A DNA stretch of 64,000 nucleotides from CAWBOY01 sp963790585 (GCA_963790585.1 CAWBOY010000001.1:434001-498000), one strand, 5' to 3'. Shown: positions 46,795-58,136, counted from the stretch's first letter. The notes: a model not told the origin generated them from the sequence alone. Translations and numbers: made by a program.

Positions 46795-48749
46795 TCATCC
46801 ATGACAGCATCCCCCCTTGGCAACGGCCTTCTTTGCCGATGGCGGCACATCATTCGCCGGATTTTCGCTGAAAAACCCGTTCGGCTTGAGCATAAACCCA
46901 ATGTAGGCCGTAGGCATGACCGGGTAGTCCTCGGGTCGCGGAATGTGCGTATGCCCAAAAGTGTACCACAGCACGAGATCTGTGTTCACGAGCTTGCGGT
47001 CCTGTTCCGTCCACTTCGGCAAGCCATCACCGCCCTGGCTCTGATTGGGATAATCGCCAGCGGCATGGCGTTCGCCGTCCTGGAACGGCGTCACCCAGAC
47101 ATGATGATTTACGAAGCCGGCCCGTTTACGCCACCAGGCGTCCTTCGAGGCAAAGGGCACCGCATTGTCGCCCGGCAAAAACCTATAGCCCACAGGCTCG
47201 CCAACCGCGTTGTGGACGTTTTCGTTGACAATCTTCCAAGTCCGGGCCGTTTCTAGTTTCAGGTTGCCCTTGGCTTGCTTCTCAGTCTCCAATAATGTCG
47301 CACGAGCCGAAAACGCATTGGCGTAAGGATTCTTCTCCCCCGGCTCATCCGGCACGACGTCGACCTGATAGATAGAGTTGGCCACCCCATCCAGATCGAG
47401 ATCGAGTCTCACATTGAAAAAGTGCTGATGATTCGGAGCGTATAATTGCGGCGCTATGGTTGCGCCGTAGGAAGATTTCTCGCCTGGCTGTAGCGCCCTG
47501 AGGGAGAGTATGCCAGTCAGCTTGATCTCGAATTGAATGTTGCCATCCTGATACAGATACCAAAAAAAGCCGTACTCGTAGTTCTCAACGGTCGCCACCG
47601 AAGAGATAACAAGCCGCCGCGAACGCCTAACTTCCGGCGTATTCAGCCGGCGATCGGTGTGTTTCCAGAGAATGCCATAATCCTCCTCATGCATACAAAT
47701 CGCATTCTTTATTGTCAGCGGCTCTCCTCGGCTCGTGCAGAGATGGCCATCGAAATACTTGATCAGGCCGAGGCAATCGCAGCCCAGTTCCAGGCTGTTA
47801 GCACATACGCCAAGCCCGTATTCCCCGGCATCAAAGGCATTCTTGCGCCCTGCTGCGGTGCGGGATCGCCATAGGGCACCACCATCTCGGAGAGCGAGGC
47901 GCGGTAGAGAATGGAGCGCTTTTTGCCGTTGTCATCGTAACAGACGTTATTGAGCGTTAAACCTTCGCGCGCGGTGAAGCCAATGACGAAGCTCCATTTT
48001 TGCCAGCGCACCTGATAGCCATCGACTTCAAAGCTAGGTCCCTCCGGCTGGGCGATCTCGAGCGGCTTGATGTCCTTGCGAAATTTCGTCAGCCGATCGG
48101 CGGCATAATTCCCTGACTGCGGCGGCAAAGGCCAATGGCCATGCTCCTCGATGCGGATCACTTTCATCTCATTGAGATCCACCACTGGTCGAAGCCCCTC
48201 GATCGGCCGGGCGTAGCCATTATCGGTCGGGTCGCAGCGAAGGAAACACAGAGGCCGGGCCAGGCGGCGCGTTCGGTCTTCCTCCGAGCCATAGTTGCCC
48301 GCGCTCCAGATGTCGACCATCAGCAGCTTGGTATCTTCGACGCCGTACTGCTTTTTGAGCAGGGCCTTGAATTCAGCGCTCGCCATCACCGCTTGCTCGC
48401 ATTCGATCTGTTCATCCATTGTCATGCTCGGCTGGACGCCGGGGATGTGATTCCATGATAAAAGCTTGCGGTCGGTCAACGAAACGATCGCTTCATAGCA
48501 GGCATTGGCACCGTTATCAAAAAGCACCGCGAACGCCTGCCGCTCGCTTGGCTCCTTACCTGTAAATTGACACACGATCTTTTTGTCCGGTTCCTTCAAG
48601 CTGATCGATACGAAGCGCATCGTCCGTGTGACCTTGCCATTTTCTCTCAGGAGGGAAACCGCAAATTGCACTTCGGTCGCATCGAGCGGTTCCAGCGGAT
48701 GGCGTATGGTAGTCGGCGTTGCGAAGCCAAGGCTGATCGTGTCCATCAT
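46795..48749 (-). CDS. Copper amine oxidase (primary-amine oxidase), frameshifted
   Basis: Oxidises primary amines to aldehydes, ammonia and H2O2 with copper and topaquinone (TPQ). All key parts are visible: RKNAFDAGEYG with the catalytic base Asp (about residue 303), TVENYEYGFFWYLYQDG whose first tyrosine becomes TPQ (about 390), Cu ligands in NHQHFFNVRLD (about 440) and the third His in HIPRPEDYPVMP (about 601). One base is missing near 47845-47858, so RKNAFDAGE is only legible across two frames. The repaired length is 651 residues, and spacing matches bacterial enzymes. There is no signal peptide. The tail GGCCHG is unusual. It is divergent from an ethanolamine-type permease, so ethanolamine is the likely substrate (inference). 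Confidence 0.92.
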
Positions 48750-48851
48750 GATAAGATCGCTCCGGTTGAGATCGGTATTGTTCGCAGTTTAATTGACCTA
48801 GCCGCGTTTGGCAAAGAAATCTTCCGCGCGGACCCGCTCACGGATTATCGC

Positions 48852-48879
48852 TTGTTTATGGCCCGCGCAAGATTATATT
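48852..48879 (+). promoter_or_regulatory. Possible promoter of the amine permease
   Basis: TTGTTT (48852-48857) and TATATT (48874-48879) are 16 bp apart in the 254-bp divergent region, 125 bp upstream of the permease ATG. No symmetric operator for both divergent genes was found. Confidence 0.35.
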
Positions 48880-49003
48880 GTAGGAGACGCAACCTCTCCA
48901 ATGCGTAGGTACTCAGGCGCCACGTCAGTCGTCGTGATTCGTTCGGACCGAATGTCGTGGGTACCCGTAAGCTCTCGCCACACCGGGAGTCCAGGAGAGT
49001 GTA

Positions 49004-50556
49004 ATGGGCGATGAATTAAGCCAAAACAACGCGGCGTCGCTCGACGCCGTGGTCAACGAGGTCATTGCCGAAGCCAACGTGCGTCCGGAGGAGTTGCGCC
49101 TGGAGGATCGGGCGTTCTTGGAGCAGCACGCCCTCAAGAAGCCGTTAGGCGTGTTGGATATTTGGGGCCTTGGCGTCGGCGTCGTTGTTGCGGGCGCTTA
49201 TTTCGGCTGGAACCTCGGCCTGAAAGATAATGGTCCGGTGGCGATGCTCATCGCCTCGCTTATCGTCTGCCTACTCTATTTAACGTGGGTCCTCGCGTTG
49301 ACGGAGCTTTCCGTCGCCATGCCGTTCGCCGGCGGCCCATTGGCTTATGGCCGAAGGGCGGTCAGCCCACTTCTCGGTTTCGTCATGGGTTGGTCGATGT
49401 TCCTGGAATGTCTTTTCGCCGCCATCGGCACCGCTCTCGCAACGGGCGGCTACATTGCCTACCTGATCTCCCCGGACAGTCCAGATCCAAGTATCAAAGT
49501 CGTAGGTGGCGTAATCACAGTCATTATCTTTTTTGGACTTCATGCCTGGGGAGTCAAGGAACAATCCCGCGCAATGGTTCTTATGACCTATGGAGCACTT
49601 TCCGGCTTGGTCTTGTTCTGCGTAGTGGCCGCGACCCAGTTCTCCTGGGAACGAGTCTGGCCGCGTGGCGACCTGTTGGGAGGAAAGGGGTGGAAGACTG
49701 TTCTTGATGCCGTGCCCTATGCTCTTTGGTGGCTTGTAATGATCGAGACGGTGGCCCTATCCGCCGAGGAGACGCACGAGCCGCATCGCACGATCCCGCG
49801 CGGCATGACCTGGGCGCAGCTTACTCTGATTGTCGTTGTTGTATTAACGTGGCTGTTTGCCTGTGGAGCAATGGATTCTCAAGAGCTGGCCTTCACACAG
49901 GTTGTGGAAGATGGAAAGCAAGTCGATAAGGATGTCGATTATCCACTTGCGAAAGCTTTACGGTCGATCCCCATCGGGAAATCGCCTTTGATGTTTTACA
50001 CCTTCGGCGTGGTCGCTTTATTCGGCCTAATCGCCAGCTATCATGGCATGATCTATGGTGCCAGCAGGCAATTCTTTGCACTGGGCCGGGCCGGTTACCT
50101 TCCTCGTTTCCTTGGTAAAGTACATGCCAAACGACGCACGCCTGTGATGGCGCTTTTCATCGCTAGCCTGTTCGTGATCGGTTTCGTGGTTGCCAATTTG
50201 TGGTTCGAGGACGCTGTTGGTATCGCCGTGCTTGTATCGACCCTGACGGCCCTGGTTTGGTATATCCTGGCCATGCTTTGCCTCTTCATCCTGCGCAGCG
50301 CGACTCGGAAATATTTCAGGCCTACCGTGCGCCGGTTTACAAAATCCTGCCGCTTATCGTCATTGTCCTTTCTCTATTCGCCGCGATCGTCTATAGCGGA
50401 ATCAAGAATTCGAGAGAAGTGATAACACTCGCCGCCGGCCTGTATTCCGTTGGCCTGGGCTACTATTTATTCTGGGGCCGCCACCATCTACAAACCGCGG
50501 CCCCGGAGGAATTGGGCTCTCGTTCCGCCCTGGTTGTACGGGAAGAGATGAGCTAA
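49004..50556 (+). CDS. APC-family ethanolamine-type permease, frameshifted near end
   Basis: A 12-helix amino acid/polyamine/organocation transporter, 517 residues when repaired. AGGAG precedes ATG 49004. The protein resembles ethanolamine permeases: LGVLDIWGLGVGVVVAGAYFGWN (in two pieces), ELSVAMPFAGGPLAYGRRA, ALSAEETHEPHRTIPRGM, and SYHGMIYGASRQFFALGRAGYLP. One base is missing near 50295-50302, after LCLFILR; the natural end is DSEIFQAYRAPVYKILP... with the stop at 50554-50556. It would import the amine for the divergent copper amine oxidase. Specificity for ethanolamine rather than other amines is by similarity only. Confidence 0.87.
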
Positions 50557-50801
50557 TGAACGCGAACACATTGCCTACGGACCAACACTTGCTTCCTACG
50601 CCGTCCTATCCATTGCTGGAGTGGATAACGGCTGTAGTCTTGATGCTAGTAATGGCCTCATTAGCATGGATGGCAACGGCAGACTATCTGCCAACTTCAT
50701 GGCGTCTGCTGGCAATCGAATTTGAGATCGTTATCGTACTAGCGTTGCTGACCGTCTCATTGCTTCTTGTAAGTATTCTGGCATTACTGCAAACTAAGTG
50801 A
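50556..50801 (+). CDS. Small two-helix membrane protein coupled to the permease
   Basis: An 81-residue protein whose ATG overlaps the permease stop (TAATG), so translation is coupled. It has two helices: LEWITAVVLMLVMASLAWMA and IVIVLALLTVSLLLVSILAL, with short polar ends. The size and position suggest an accessory subunit or stabiliser of the permease, similar in concept to small subunits of other transporters. No family is recognised. Confidence 0.72.
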   Translation: MNANTLPTDQHLLPTPSYPLLEWITAVVLMLVMASLAWMATADYLPTSWRLLAIEFEIVIVLALLTVSLLLVSILALLQTK

Positions 50802-50832
50802 TGTCCGAGCTATAGAGAGTATCCCAAAGCGT

Positions 50833-50857
50833 TGTGGCGGCACGTTTTCAACGTGCC
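50833..50857. repeat. Hairpin GGCACGTT/AACGTGCC, family C copy 1
   Basis: GTGGCGGCACGTTTTCAACG, then TGCC, forms a stem around TTC. Its reverse complement is almost identical to 61189-61212. It follows the permease operon and may act as a terminator. Confidence 0.6.
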
Positions 50858-50931
50858 GGAGGCGGCAGGTGCGAGAAGCGGCGCATTGGGAGCAGGCCAC
50901 CGAGAAAGGCGACGCATCAGCACGCTGATCC

Positions 50932-51011
50932 GTGGCCGGCGTCGGTACTCCTACCCAAATATGGCGCGAGCGGCTCCAGAAATCCGGGGTCGGAGTACCG
51001 ACACGGCCACG
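50932..51011. repeat. Dispersed palindromic repeat, family A, copy 4
   Basis: Left arm GTGGCCGGCGTCGGTACTCC and right arm from 50983 (CCGGGGTCGGAGTACCGACA) keep the family core, with decayed symmetry. It lies between convergent permease and phosphoglucomutase operons, 22 bp from the pgm stop. Confidence 0.8.
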
Positions 51012-51033
51012 GAGACGATTTCCCTTCGAGGTT

Positions 51034-52683
51034 CTACCCATTTTGGGCCAACGCAGCACTCACGATCTGCTGCGCTTCGGCCACAATGGCCTGTAAGTGA
51101 CTCTCATCGTTGAAACTCTCCGCGTAGATCTTGTAGATGTTCTCGGTGCCGGACGGCCGGGCCGCGAACCAGCCGTTTTTGGCGACCACTTTGAGACCTC
51201 CGATCGAAGCTCCATTGCCCGGTGCGTTCGTCAATTTGGCAAGAATTGGTTCGCCAGCAAGGGTCGATTCTTTGACAGCGGCTGGGGATAACTTCTGCAG
51301 TCGCGCTTTCTGCTCGGGAGTTGCCGCGGCGTCGATTCGTGTGTAACGAGGACTGCCGAACGCGGCGGTGAGTTCTCGGTAATGTTCGCCCGGATCTTTA
51401 CCGGTTCGAGCCAAAATCTCGGCGGCCAAGAGGTCCATGATGGGGCCGTCTTTGTCTGTCGTCCAAACAGTGGCGTCGCGGCGAAGGAAGCTGGCCCCAG
51501 CGCTCTCCTCTCCGCCAAAACAACACGAGCCATCGAAGAGGCCGGGTGAGAACCATTTGAAACCCACGGGCACTTCGCAGAGTTTTCGGCCGAGGCTTTC
51601 CACCACGCGGTCGATCATGCTACTACTGACTAGAGTCTTGCCAACCACCGCCGCTGGCGACCATTGAGGCCGATGCGTTAGCAGATAACGGATGGCCACG
51701 GCCAGAAATTGATTGGGGTTCATTAGCCCCGCCGACGGAGTGACGATGCCGTGGCGGTCGGAGTCAGGATCGTTGGCAAAGGCGACCTGGTATTTGTCCT
51801 TGAGACCGATGAGCCCCGCCATAGCGTAGGGACTTGAGCAATCCATGCGGATCTTGCCATCGTGATCGACGGTCATAAAGGAAAACGTCGGATCGATCTT
51901 GGAGTTCACGACCTGAATGCTCAGCCCGTAGATTTCGTTGATCGGCTCCCAATAATGCACCGCGGCACCGCCAAGCGGATCAACACCTAATTTGAGGCCG
52001 GCGGAGCGAATCGCATCCATATCTACAACGTTTCGTAGGTCGTTGACATACGGAAGGACGAAATCATAGGGGCGCGTCGTCGCTGCCTTCGAAGCCGCGG
52101 TGTATGGAACGCGTTTCACACCGGCATTGCCGCCGCGCATCAATTCATTGGCTCGATTCTGTACCCACTTGGTCACGTCCGAATCGGCGGGGCCGCCATT
52201 GGTCGCGTTGTACTTGAAACCTCCATCTTCCGGCGGATTGTGCGATGGCGTGATGACGATACCATCGGCCAAATGCGCGTCGCGCCCACGGTTATAAACG
52301 AGAATGGCATGAGAGACGACAGGAGTTGGCGTCACTCCATCGTCTTTCTGGATGATCGTTTCAACGCCGTTCGCCGCCAGCACCTCCAGGGCCGTGCGCT
52401 GGGCCGGACTCGAAAGCGCGTGTGTATCCTTGCCCATGTAGAGTGGGCCATCGATCCCTTGGCCGTTTCGGTAATCACAAATGGCCTGCGTGATCGCCAG
52501 AATGTGAGATTCCGTAAACGTGCCGTTTAGGGATGAACCGCGATGTCCACTTGTTCCAAAGCTGACGAGCTGATTTGGATCCCCGAGGTCAGGCTTGCGC
52601 TCGTAATAATCGCGCTCGAGCCTGGCGAGATCGACGAGGAGTTCTTTGGGAGCTGGTTTCCCTGCGAGGGGGGAGATTGCCAT
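51034..52683 (-). CDS. pgm: Phosphoglucomutase, alpha-D-glucose specific
   Basis: A complete 549-residue enzyme of the E. coli Pgm type, interconverting glucose 1- and 6-phosphate. Motifs in order: FGTSGHRGSSLNGTF near residue 48, VITPSHNPPEDGG with the phosphoserine (about 146), NDPDSDRHG with the metal-binding aspartates (about 305), FGGEESAGASF (sugar binding, about 390) and ARPSGTENIYKIYAES (phosphate binding, about 515). No disruption is seen. It provides sugar phosphates for glycogen, envelope and nucleotide-sugar synthesis. It is convergent with the permease operon and 47 bp downstream of the receptor-like kinase gene on the same strand. Confidence 0.96.
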   Translation of the reverse strand: MAISPLAGKPAPKELLVDLARLERDYYERKPDLGDPNQLVSFGTSGHRGSSLNGTFTESHILAITQAICDYRNGQGIDGPLYMGKDTHALSSPAQRTALEVLAANGVETIIQKDDGVTPTPVVSHAILVYNRGRDAHLADGIVITPSHNPPEDGGFKYNATNGGPADSDVTKWVQNRANELMRGGNAGVKRVPYTAASKAATTRPYDFVLPYVNDLRNVVDMDAIRSAGLKLGVDPLGGAAVHYWEPINEIYGLSIQVVNSKIDPTFSFMTVDHDGKIRMDCSSPYAMAGLIGLKDKYQVAFANDPDSDRHGIVTPSAGLMNPNQFLAVAIRYLLTHRPQWSPAAVVGKTLVSSSMIDRVVESLGRKLCEVPVGFKWFSPGLFDGSCCFGGEESAGASFLRRDATVWTTDKDGPIMDLLAAEILARTGKDPGEHYRELTAAFGSPRYTRIDAAATPEQKARLQKLSPAAVKESTLAGEPILAKLTNAPGNGASIGGLKVVAKNGWFAARPSGTENIYKIYAESFNDESHLQAIVAEAQQIVSAALAQNG

Positions 52684-52729
52684 GGCAGTCTTCCTTTCAT
52701 CATAATCTCAGCGCGGGGCGGCCATCCTG

Positions 52730-55700
52730 TCAGGGCGAACGTTTCTCTTCCGCGATCGCAGGTTTGACCACGACTGATGTCTTTCCAGTTATCTGGTGCA
52801 AAGGCGAATCGGCAACCGTGATCGTCCACTCTCCCGCATGAGGAAACATCACACTATCTTCGAAGACGTGTTCACTATTGTCGTAATGCGTGAAGGAAAA
52901 GTCCGGCGGCAGCGTGGCGTCTCGTGCGCTGCTGGAGAATTGGATAGTCCCGAGGTAGCGTGGTAGAGGGATTTCAAACGGCCCCATGACTTTCACTGAG
53001 ATGCGGAAAGGCTTTTCCGCCGTCACATCCTTCGGTGCGACAATTCTGAAATGTGTTTCCGCGGGACCGATGACTTTAATGGCGCAGATGCTAAATGGCA
53101 GTTTCCCCGCGGCGTCTTGAACCGTCATTCGTTGGGGGCCAGGCGTGCCAAAAATTGCTGACACATAGTGGCGACCACGATCTTCCGCTGTAAACGAATA
53201 CTCGGACGGATATTGGGCTTTACTGTCGCTACTGGAAATGCGGACCGTGCCTGTAAAGTTTGTGTCGAGTGTATTTTCGGCGGTAAAGACCTCGATAGCG
53301 ATCGATATGGGAACTCCGGGGAGGCAGATCGAACTCGGATCCGGTCTCGCGGCCAGCCGCGAGTATGCGCGCCGATTCGCAAGGAAAGAAATATCGTTCG
53401 AGTGGGAGTTGATCACGATCAAATCAGGCAAGGGATTCCCCGGAAACGATGTCGCCGCGATCGCGACCGGGTGAGAACCGACGGCGTATTTGCCAGATGG
53501 CTGAAAGCCGCCGTGGCCGTCGCCCACCATGATTACGACGCTATTGCCATCTGCATTGGTCATCGCCACGTCGAGGAGGCCGTCGCCATTGAAGTCTCCC
53601 GCTACGGCCGACATCGCGGTGGCCGCCGTGCCGAAATTGATTGGCGGAGCAAAGGTCCCGTCTCCATTCCCCGCCAGGAAGTTCAAATCAGCGCTGCCCC
53701 AGTTCACGGCCACGATGTCGAGACAGCCATCGCGATTAAAGTCGCCCGTTACCAGACTACGCGGGAAAGAGCCGACGGGGTATTTCACTGGTTTCTCGAA
53801 TGACCCATCACCGCGTCCTAACAAAACGCTGACCATGCCTACTTGAAAATCGTGAGCCACCGCCAAATCCAAGCGGCCATCGCCGTTGAAATCTCCCGCA
53901 AGCACGAATACCGCGCGAGGGCCGACCTCGATGGAGCTGGCTGCGCCAAATGCGCCGTCTCCATTTCCGATGAGGATACTTAATGTACCGCTGTCGAAAT
54001 CGGCAACCACGAGGTCATCCAAACCATCGCGGTTGAGGTCGGCGACCGCGACACACATTGGTTTTTTCCCCACGGGATAATTAGCGGCTTGGTGAAACGT
54101 TCCATCGCCCCGACCTAGCAGCACGCTCACCGAATTGTCGATGCTATTGGTTACGACGACGTCGGGCACACCGTCGTGGTTGAAATCGCCCACCTTGACA
54201 TGGGTTGGCCCTTTGCCGACGCAATAGGACATCGGCGTCTCATAAGCCCCCCTGCCCTTTCCGAGGAATACACTGACCGTGTTGTCGGCGAAATTGGCGA
54301 CGGCCAAGTCCGGGGTCCCGTCTCGATTGAAATCCGCGACTGCGCTCGAGCGCGGATCTTTGCCTGCCGCGTTCTTCGGTTCCACGAAAAAGGCGTGAGG
54401 CGCAGGCTTCTTTCGCCTGTTGAGGAGTAAGGAAACATTGTTCGAGGCGTAGTTGGGCACCGCTAGATCGGGAGCGCCATCTCCATTGAAATCGCCGACC
54501 CCCAAGAGCCAAGGTTGCTTGCCTACGACGAAAGTTAGCGGGTCGTCGAAGGTTCCGTCTCCCTTGCCGCATAATATGCTCACGGATTTGTTGGCTCCGT
54601 TCGACACCGCTACATCCACATGACCATCGCCGTCGAAATCCGCAACGACTATCGCTGAGGCGTCGCCTCCACACGGGAAAGATGACGATTTTTGAAATGT
54701 TCCGTCGCCTTTGCCAAGGAGGACGCTGACGGTTCCGGCCCGATTGGAAACGGCGAGGTCGATCTTACCGTCATGATTGAAGTCCGACGTCGCGACGCCA
54801 GTGGACCCGGCATCGACGGCATAGGCAACGCCTTCACGAAATGTGCCGTCGCCGTTGCCCATGAGGACATGGACCAAACCCGCCAAATCGGCGACCGCCA
54901 GATCTAACTTGCCGTCGCCATTAAAGTCAGCCGCGGTCAAATGTTGGCAATACTCTTTGGCAACTGTGTAAACCATTCCCGCGCAAATTTGCCGGAGCCG
55001 TCGCCCAAAAGGATCGAGACCTTCCCACTGCTTGCGCAGACGGCGAGGTCGAGAATTCCATCATTGTTGAAATCGCCCACCGCAACGTAAGTCGGTCCGT
55101 AAGCTACATGATATTGAGTGGGTTCCTCAAAATGTCCGTCACCTTTTCCCAACAGGATGCTGATCGTATGCGAACCCTGGTTGACGACGACCAGATCGAG
55201 TTTGCCGTCGCCGTTGAAGTCCGCAACCGTTGCCGATGTAGCAAACCACTCGCCACTCGAAGAAGTTATCGCGTCGGCGAATCTGCCCTCGCCCTGACCC
55301 AGCAAGACGCTAATCGTGTGGCTCATTAAGTTGGTGACGACAAGATCGGGTTTCCCATCGCCATTAAAATCGCCAACGGCAACGCAGCTAGGATAAATCC
55401 CCGCTCGAAGGGAGACTGGTGGGGCGAACGATACCCGCGCGCTTTCAGCGTTCGCCGCAGAGGCCGCTTTATCGGGTTCAGCGGAATTAGCTTCACCGTA
55501 GAAGGCCTGAGCGAGTAGCACGCAAGCCAATCCTAAGATGCCCGTGAGGATCACCGCGAGTCCAGCCGCCGCCCATCGCCTCGGCCGCGGTGGCTTTTCT
55601 ACCAATTTGCCGTCATCAATAGCTTCCAGCTCGTCCGCAACCGATCGCGCCGACGAAGGGCGGTCCGTCGGAGACTTGGACAGGAGCTTGATAATTAAAT

Positions 55701-56766
55701 TGGAGAGCGGCTTTGGGACGCGGGCGTTGAGTACACAAGGAGGCCTGGGTTGATGCAATTCGAGCGACCGCATCACCGCCAAGATATCGCTCCCGGGAAA
55801 CGGAATTTGCCCAGTAGTCATCCTGTAAAGAACGCAGCCGAGGCTAAAAAGATCGCAGCGAGCGTCGAGGGCGTGGTTTCGAGCTTGTTCGGGAGCCATG
55901 TAAGCGGGCGTGCCGAGAACGACGCCGCTCAAGGTCAGGTTCGCTGCCGCGTCGACCGCCCGGGCCAAGCCGAAGTCGAGGATTTTCACCCGACCGCTAC
56001 CGGCCTCCAGCCAGACATTCGACGGCTTGATATCTCGATGGATAATGTGCCGACCGTGCGCCGCGGCGAGCCCCTCGGCGATTTGCCGACCTATCCGCAG
56101 CACCTCGGCAATGGGTGGTCTCGGTTCGCGCTTGAGCCGCGCTTCAAGTGTTTCACCCTGCAAAAGTTGCATAGCGAGAAAAGGGATACTGCGATCTTCC
56201 CCGACATGAAATACCGACACGATATGGTCATGGTCGATTCCGGCGATGGCCCGCGCCTCCCGAATGAAACGTTGCCGCGATGAGGGGCTGGCGGCGAGAA
56301 CGGGCTTCATCGTTTTCAGCGCGACCGGTCGGTTCAAGTCGGCATCTTCGGCCTCGAACACCAGGCCCATGCCACCGATGCCGAGAACCCGAAGGACGCG
56401 ATAAGGACCTAATCGCCCAATCTCGTTTTCTTCGAGCGGCGGCGCTAGAAAGTCGAACACCTCGGCTTCGGAGTCCGTCTGGGACGGCGCTTGCACCTCC
56501 CCGGATGTACCAGCGCTCGGGCCTATGCTAAATTCCGATTCGATCGAACCGTTAATAGAGTCCGTGTCCACCGAACTCGCCACAACGGTGGCGCAAAGCA
56601 GCGTCTTGTGAGACGAATCGTCGATCTTTAGCGTTTTGAGGTCTTCCAGACAGTGGCGGCAGAATTCGACATGCAGCGCTAGCGTCTCAAGCTCAGCCAG
56701 CGCGAGCGTGCCAAGAAGGTAGTTCTTCAGAGTTTCCGGCTGAGGGCACGCGGCAGGCCGAGTCAT
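52730..56766 (-). CDS. Receptor-like Ser/Thr kinase with 14 FG-GAP/VCBS repeats, frameshifted
   Basis: A 1345-residue membrane kinase from ATG 56766. Order: a zinc-finger-like start (H32, C36, C39: HVEFCRHC), the kinase domain (about 124-395: GIGGMGLVF, VALKTMK, HRDIKPSN, DFGLA, APEQAR), a membrane helix (about 415-440), a long FG-GAP region (about 460-1110) and Ig-like domains (about 1120-1340). I count 13 canonical DFNGDG/DFNxDG blades plus one degenerate (SFPGNPLPD), which fits two seven-bladed propellers. One base is missing at about 54955-54975, within the fourth blade. The calcium-binding propellers face outside; the kinase faces the cytoplasm, so it likely senses an external ligand. 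Confidence 0.9.
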
Positions 56767-56967
56767 TTCCGTCTCATGGTGGGAAACAAAGATCCGATTC
56801 CGCAAGCAAAGGGACGCTTACGGCAGAAGGCGGGCGCAATACTCCAATCGTCGCCAAATATCTTCACGCGCCGCGCCTCGCCTTGCAAGGAGATTTGCAG
56901 ATGTTTCAAGCTTTGAAATAAGCGAGAATTCCGATCAACTCAGGGCGCAGACGAGAGGCAACGACGG

Positions 56968-58002
56968 TCATTCCAAGCGCACCGGATTCTCCAAAAGCCG
57001 CAACGTCCCCTTGTCAGCGTCAAGTTCGGCAAGTGCGCCGTGGGGAAGGGTAGCGTTGTGAACCTGATGCCCGACCGGAAAGTTCATGAGCACCGGTACC
57101 TTGCTCTTGCCGAAATACTCACGCAACACCTCATCGATGGCCGTCGCGTCTTCCGCGCTTTTCGTCGTGAAGCCGCCAAGAATGACGCCGCTAACACCTT
57201 CAAACACGCCCGCGAGGCGTAACTGAGACAGCATTCGGTCGATTCGGTAGGGCGCCTCGTTGACATCCTCGAGGAACAACAGGTTCCCTTTCGCTTCGAT
57301 GGCGTAAGGCGTTCCCATCGTAGCGGCAACTAACGACAGGTTGCCCCCGACGAGGCGTCCCCTGCCCTGCCCTCCGACAAGCTTGACCGGCGCCGGTCGA
57401 TCGTCGGCTAACGCGACACTGTACCCCTTTTCATCCTTCGGATAGCTCGACGCGAAAATGGCTCGGCGAAACGAGTTGTTAGCAAAGGCGTGCGCCGGGT
57501 CTTCCTTAGTCAATTCATACATCGGCAGCGGTGAATGAAAAGTTATGACGCGTGCCTTGCGTGCCACCGCCAGATGCAAGGCCGTCAAGTCCGAGAAACC
57601 GGTGATAATCTTCGGATCCTTGCGGAGCGCATCATAATCAATCCGATCGAGGATCCGCGTTAAACCGTAACCACCGCGACAGGGCATGATCGCTCGAATT
57701 TTTGGGTCTCGTAGTGCAGCATTGAGTTCATCAGCGCGCTGTTCGTCTGTCCCGCCGAGATAGCCCACCTTGCGATCGCCGCCTTGCGGCAAGACGACTT
57801 TGAAGCCGTCTTTCTCAAGTATTTTCGCGTATTTGACGACCGTGACCATTTCCGCCGGCCCAGCCGGAGCGATGATCGCGACCGTATCGCCCGGCTTCAA
57901 GGCATGAGGCTTGAGCCATGGCAACTCCTCAGTTTTTGAGTCGGCCATTGTCAGGCAGCCGGCGACCATGAGGATGAGAATCGCGCTAAGTGCTTTCATC
58001 AT
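56968..58002 (-). CDS. LD-carboxypeptidase (peptidase S66)
   Basis: A 344-residue exported hydrolase with a lipoprotein-type signal (LILMVAGC). It trims the D-Ala of muramoyl tetrapeptides (cell-wall recycling) or a related peptide such as microcin-type inhibitors. The catalytic triad is visible: Ser in ITGFSDLTALHL (about 140), Glu in LLFLEDVNEAPY (about 245) and His in FPVGHQVHNATLPHG (about 315). MPCRGGYGLTRILD is the family substrate-loop motif. The enzyme is usually cytoplasmic, so an exported form is noteworthy; planctomycetes do have peptidoglycan. It is read from its own promoter in the 757-bp gap on its right. Confidence 0.92.
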   Translation of the reverse strand: MMKALSAILILMVAGCLTMADSKTEELPWLKPHALKPGDTVAIIAPAGPAEMVTVVKYAKILEKDGFKVVLPQGGDRKVGYLGGTDEQRADELNAALRDPKIRAIMPCRGGYGLTRILDRIDYDALRKDPKIITGFSDLTALHLAVARKARVITFHSPLPMYELTKEDPAHAFANNSFRRAIFASSYPKDEKGYSVALADDRPAPVKLVGGQGRGRLVGGNLSLVAATMGTPYAIEAKGNLLFLEDVNEAPYRIDRMLSQLRLAGVFEGVSGVILGGFTTKSAEDATAIDEVLREYFGKSKVPVLMNFPVGHQVHNATLPHGALAELDADKGTLRLLENPVRLE

Positions 58003-58136
58003 GAAGGGTTCTCTCTCAGCAGCTTGCGCTGGGTGCGGCCAGGTTCAATAGGTGTGAGCGGGAGGTAACAACACCAATTCGTTTCATTCACACCCCCCAG
58101 ACACCCCCCCGAACGAATCCTACAAAGTTGAATCTT

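Noticed and set aside
48567..48908. Plus-strand 113-residue frame across the divergent promoter region
   Set aside because: Most of it is antisense to the copper amine oxidase N-terminus; no ribosome site or motif.
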